From positions 1 to 36,890 of the forward strand of contig LBON01000007.1 of the NCBI GenBank assembly GCA_000989525.1: a stretch of DNA of 36,890 bases, written 5' to 3'. Under the pieces are notes generated by a model. That model had not been told where the DNA came from, ran no database searches, and was given only the letters and a program-made list of their open reading frames with translations. Within the stretch, counting starts at the first letter, position 1. Every line of letters starts with the position of its first letter. Positions 34,512 to 36,890 of this stretch are shown here, one piece after another. The translations under genes and the position numbers were made by a program. This DNA is from a candidate division TM6 bacterium GW2011_GWF2_32_72. GTDB taxonomy: Bacteria > Babelota > Babeliae > Babelales > GWF2-32-72.

Positions 34512-35801
34512 ATGAAAAAATTAAATTTATCGTGTTTTTTGTTGTTAATATCAACATTTGTTTTTCCATATAGTTCAAATATTCCAAAAAAATCTGTCCG
34601 AGACCGTGATGGAAGAGCAAATGATTTTGTTGTTATTCCCAATAATGGTTGCAGTATTGCAATAAGTGATCTTTCTAATATAAAAAGTTTAATTGGTAAT
34701 GTAAGTCAACCTGCATCGGCAGATACAGTTTTAGGTGTTCTTGGAGATGCAGATTCAATTTTAGGTAAATCCATATCGCAAGCAATCAATGATATTTCAG
34801 GAAGTGGCGATGTGTTAGCAAAATTGGGTGATGTAAATCAACCCGCTTCAGATGATACAGTTTTAGGTGTACTTGGTGATGCAGATGTTGCTTTAACTGG
34901 TTCATCAATATCTGAAGCCCTTAGAGTTGTTCAATTAACACTGGAGGGTCAGGGAACGGCTGCAATATTAAATGTACTTGGTGATGTTTCACAGGCTGCT
35001 TCAGACGATACTGTGTTAGGAGTTCTTGGAGATGCAGATTCAATTTTAGGTAAATCCATATCGCAAGCAATTGGAGATATTGCTGGTAGTGGTGATGTTT
35101 TGGCTGTGCTTGGATCTGTGACACAATCGGCATCAGATGATACAGTTTTAGGTGTACTTGGTGATGCGGATGTTGCATTAACGGGTTCATCAATTTCGCA
35201 AGCGCTTAGAGTTGTTCAATTAACACTGGAAGGTCAGGGAACGGCTGCAATATTAAATGTACTTGGTGATGTTTCACAGGCCGCTTCAGATGATACAGTT
35301 CTTGGTGTGCTTGGCGATGCAGATGTTGCATTAACAGGTTCATCAATTTCCACAGCGTTAGCAGCATTGAAGACGACATTAACAGATGGAGATCAAGAGA
35401 TTAAAGATATCTTGGGAACAGTTGCACAAACAGCTTCAGACGATACAGTTTTGGGAGTTTTGGGCGATGCAGATGTTGCTTTAACGGGCTCATCAATTTC
35501 GCAAGCACTTAGAGTTGTTCAATTAACACTGGAAGGTCAGGGAACGGCTGCAATATTAAGTGTACTTGGTGATGTTTCACAGGCAGCTTCAGATGATACA
35601 GTTCTTGGCGTGTTGGGTGATGCAGATGTTGCCTTAACAGGTTCATCAATTTCCACAGCGTTAGCAGCTTTGAAGACGACATTAACAGATGGAGATCAAG
35701 AGATTAAAGATATCTTGGGAACAGTTGCCCAAGCAGCATCAGACGATACAGTTCTTGGCGTGTTGGGATGCATTGAACACAGTAAAAACAGATGTAAATA
35801 A
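34512..35801 (+). CDS. DTVLGVLGDAD module-repeat surface protein, N-terminal part (frame broken)
   Basis: 429 residues up to a TAA that follows a repeat contraction. Signal peptide MKKLNLSCFLLLISTFVFPYS. Then SDLSNIKSLIGNV, homologous to the same region of the 27455 product, and seven complete modules plus a broken eighth. All modules begin (S/A)xDTVLGVLGDAD. They come in types: about 51 residues with SEALRVVQLTLEGQGTAAIL; 44 residues with LGKSISQAI; and 50 residues with STALAALKTTLTDGDQEIKDIL. The module order here is 44-51-44-51-50-51-50. AGGTGAT precedes the ATG. At 35767-35772 the sequence jumps from the start of one module into the middle of another, losing 35 bases net relative to intact copies, and terminates at 35801. 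The coherent reading continues in the next frame. Confidence 0.8.
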   Translation: MKKLNLSCFLLLISTFVFPYSSNIPKKSVRDRDGRANDFVVIPNNGCSIAISDLSNIKSLIGNVSQPASADTVLGVLGDADSILGKSISQAINDISGSGDVLAKLGDVNQPASDDTVLGVLGDADVALTGSSISEALRVVQLTLEGQGTAAILNVLGDVSQAASDDTVLGVLGDADSILGKSISQAIGDIAGSGDVLAVLGSVTQSASDDTVLGVLGDADVALTGSSISQALRVVQLTLEGQGTAAILNVLGDVSQAASDDTVLGVLGDADVALTGSSISTALAALKTTLTDGDQEIKDILGTVAQTASDDTVLGVLGDADVALTGSSISQALRVVQLTLEGQGTAAILSVLGDVSQAASDDTVLGVLGDADVALTGSSISTALAALKTTLTDGDQEIKDILGTVAQAASDDTVLGVLGCIEHSKNRCK

Positions 35802-36588
35802 AATAGGTGCGGTAACAGATTTGCCAGGAGCAGATACAGTTCTGGGTGTTTTGGGTGATGCAGATGTTGCCTTAACAGGTTCATCAATTTCCACAGCGTT
35901 AGCAGCTTTGAAGACGACATTAACAGACGGAGATCAAGATATTAAAAATATTCTTGGAACAGTTGCTCAAACAGCTTCAGACGATACAATTTTGGGAGTT
36001 TTGGGCGATGCAGATGCAGTTCTTGGAAGTTCAATTTCAACTGCATTGAACACAGTAAAAACAGATGTAAATAAAATAGGTGCTGTAACAGATGCACCGT
36101 CAGACGATACAATATTAGGAATACTTGGAGATGCAGATGTTGCCTTGACAGGCTCTTCAATTTCCGAAGCACTTAGAGTTGTTCAATTAACATTGGAAGG
36201 TCAGGGAACGGCTGCAATATTAAGTGTACTTGGTGATGTTTCACAGGCCGCTTCAGATGATACAGTTCTTGGCGTGTTGGGTGATGCAGATGTTGCCTTA
36301 ACAGGTTCATCAATTTCCACAGCGTTAGCAGCATTGAAGACGACATTAACAGATGGAGATCAAGAGATTAAAGATATTCTTAATACAGTTCTTGGTGTTT
36401 TGGGCGATGCAGATGCAGTATTAGGTAGTTCAATATCTAGTGCATTGGTTGATATTAAAAATACAACTACAGAAAACATCGCAGATTTAAAAATGACAGT
36501 TACAGATGGATTTGCAGATTTGAAAGTAACGCTTACAGATATTTTGGGTCAGGTTTCAGATGCAGCTTCAGATAATACATTGCATTAA
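35689..36588 (+). CDS. DTVLGVLGDAD module-repeat protein, middle part in shifted frame
   Basis: An open frame whose module-coherent reading begins at about 35767 (ALNTVKTDVNKIGAVTD); the ATG at 35689 is within the preceding module in another frame and is unlikely to be a real start. It encodes modules of the 50-, 41- and 51-residue types, a shortened one, and one in which the module is followed by the 11-residue stalk motif (IADLKMTVTDGFADLKVTLTD) also present in the 27455 product. It ends at a second out-of-frame contraction near 36579. It is a continuation of the 34512 gene, not a separate gene. Confidence 0.6.
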   Translation: MEIKRLKISWEQLPKQHQTIQFLACWDALNTVKTDVNKIGAVTDLPGADTVLGVLGDADVALTGSSISTALAALKTTLTDGDQDIKNILGTVAQTASDDTILGVLGDADAVLGSSISTALNTVKTDVNKIGAVTDAPSDDTILGILGDADVALTGSSISEALRVVQLTLEGQGTAAILSVLGDVSQAASDDTVLGVLGDADVALTGSSISTALAALKTTLTDGDQEIKDILNTVLGVLGDADAVLGSSISSALVDIKNTTTENIADLKMTVTDGFADLKVTLTDILGQVSDAASDNTLH

Positions 36589-36890
36589 CAGGTTCATCAA
36601 TATCCGAAGCACTTCGAGTTGTTCAATTAACAATAGATGAAGATTATGCAGATTTAAAAATGACAGTTACTGACGGTTTTGCAGATTTGAAAGTAACGTT
36701 GACGGATATTTTGGGCCAAGTTTCAGATGCAGCCTCAGATGATACAATATTAGGAATACTTGGTGATGCAGATGTTGCCTTAACAGGTTCATCAATATCC
36801 GAAGCACTTCGAGTTGTTCAATTAACAATAGATGAAGATTATGCAGATTTAAAAATGACAGTTACAGATGGATTTGCAGATTTGAAAGTA
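36579..36890 (+). CDS. DTVLGVLGDAD module-repeat protein, third part, truncated by the window end
   Basis: After the second scar the reading returns to the frame used by the 34512 part (the two net losses of 35 and 28 bases sum to 63, or 21 codons). It reads IALTGSSISEALRVVQLTID, then two rounds of stalk sequence (YADLKMTVTDGFADLKVTLTD) separated by a DTILGILGDAD module, and is open to base 36890. By analogy with the 27455 product, a beta-helix may follow outside the window. Confidence 0.6.
   Translation, partial: MALTGSSISEALRVVQLTIDEDYADLKMTVTDGFADLKVTLTDILGQVSDAASDDTILGILGDADVALTGSSISEALRVVQLTIDEDYADLKMTVTDGFADLKV

Larger units (their letters stand above)
34698..36890 (+). repeat. Tandem module array (41-51 codons per unit), continues past the window
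   Basis: About fifteen units sharing a core that encodes DTVLGVLGDADxxLxGSSISxAL. Nucleotide identity between some units is nearly complete (for example the segments starting near 35280, 35590 and 36250). Three contraction scars are visible: ~35767 (out of frame), ~36382 (in frame, missing the linker GTVAQTASD), and ~36579 (out of frame). Confidence 0.88.

Noticed and set aside
35763-35801. Programmed ribosomal frameshift at the first frame break
   Set aside because: No slippery heptamer or following structure is evident, and comparison with intact units shows a simple deletion of 35 bases.
34921-36172. Minus-strand frames rich in His, Leu and Gln across the repeat array, and a similar one at 27618-28004
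   Set aside because: They are reverse readings of the DTVLGVLGDAD and stalk modules; their low-complexity composition comes from the repeats.
34698-36890. Regular repeats considered as a CRISPR array
   Set aside because: Units are 123-153 bases, translate into a consistent protein module and lack short identical repeats with unique spacers.

Overview
The window is A+T-rich bacterial DNA from a diderm (Gram-negative-type) organism. It encodes an Omp85/BamA-family assembly protein, several outer-membrane beta-barrel candidates ending in Phe, a type IV pilin with its prepilin peptidase, and many Sec-exported surface proteins. A polyamine ABC importer, an amino-acid permease, many exported proteins of unknown family and no biosynthetic genes fit a host-dependent bacterium. 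My best inference is Candidatus Dependentiae (TM6, Babela-like). This rests on overall character, not on a marker gene; no rRNA or tRNA was found.

Layout. 1-300 is a piece of a dispersed repeat. 300-2987 holds a type IV pilin (+), a convergent exported coiled-coil protein, and a minus-strand operon rpsU-rbfA-prepilin peptidase. 3195-6795 holds two tandem paralogous outer-membrane proteins (-), each with its own copy of the same promoter. 6868-8076 is an APC permease (-). 8173-10199 (+) holds a DUF4911-like small protein and three small secreted proteins of unknown family. 10266-11690 is gltX (-). 11864-15277 (+) holds an acylphosphatase-like protein without catalytic residues and a BamA-like protein with about six POTRA domains. 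15278-16380 is a gene-free 1.1 kb island of inverted and direct repeats; the sequence at the window start is a further copy of its right arm. 16381-20883 (+) is a potABCD operon led by an internally duplicated, His-rich membrane protein.

21355-36890 (+) is a surface-protein locus. It holds a 1357-residue secreted solenoid-like protein, a 638-residue barrel related to the tandem barrels, a lipoprotein-like fibre (DTVLGVLGDAD modules, an 11-residue-periodic stalk and a beta-helix), and two paralogous beta-helix proteins. After metG comes a long gene built almost entirely of DTVLGVLGDAD modules, which runs off the window. That repeat gene carries two out-of-frame contractions whose net effect restores the original frame.

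The most unusual content is this modular fibre/beta-helix system: modules shared between genes, a shared upstream element, and scars of repeat contraction. The repeat-bounded intergenic element comes second. Roles in surface display or host contact are inference; motifs, repeats, hairpins and frame breaks were read directly.
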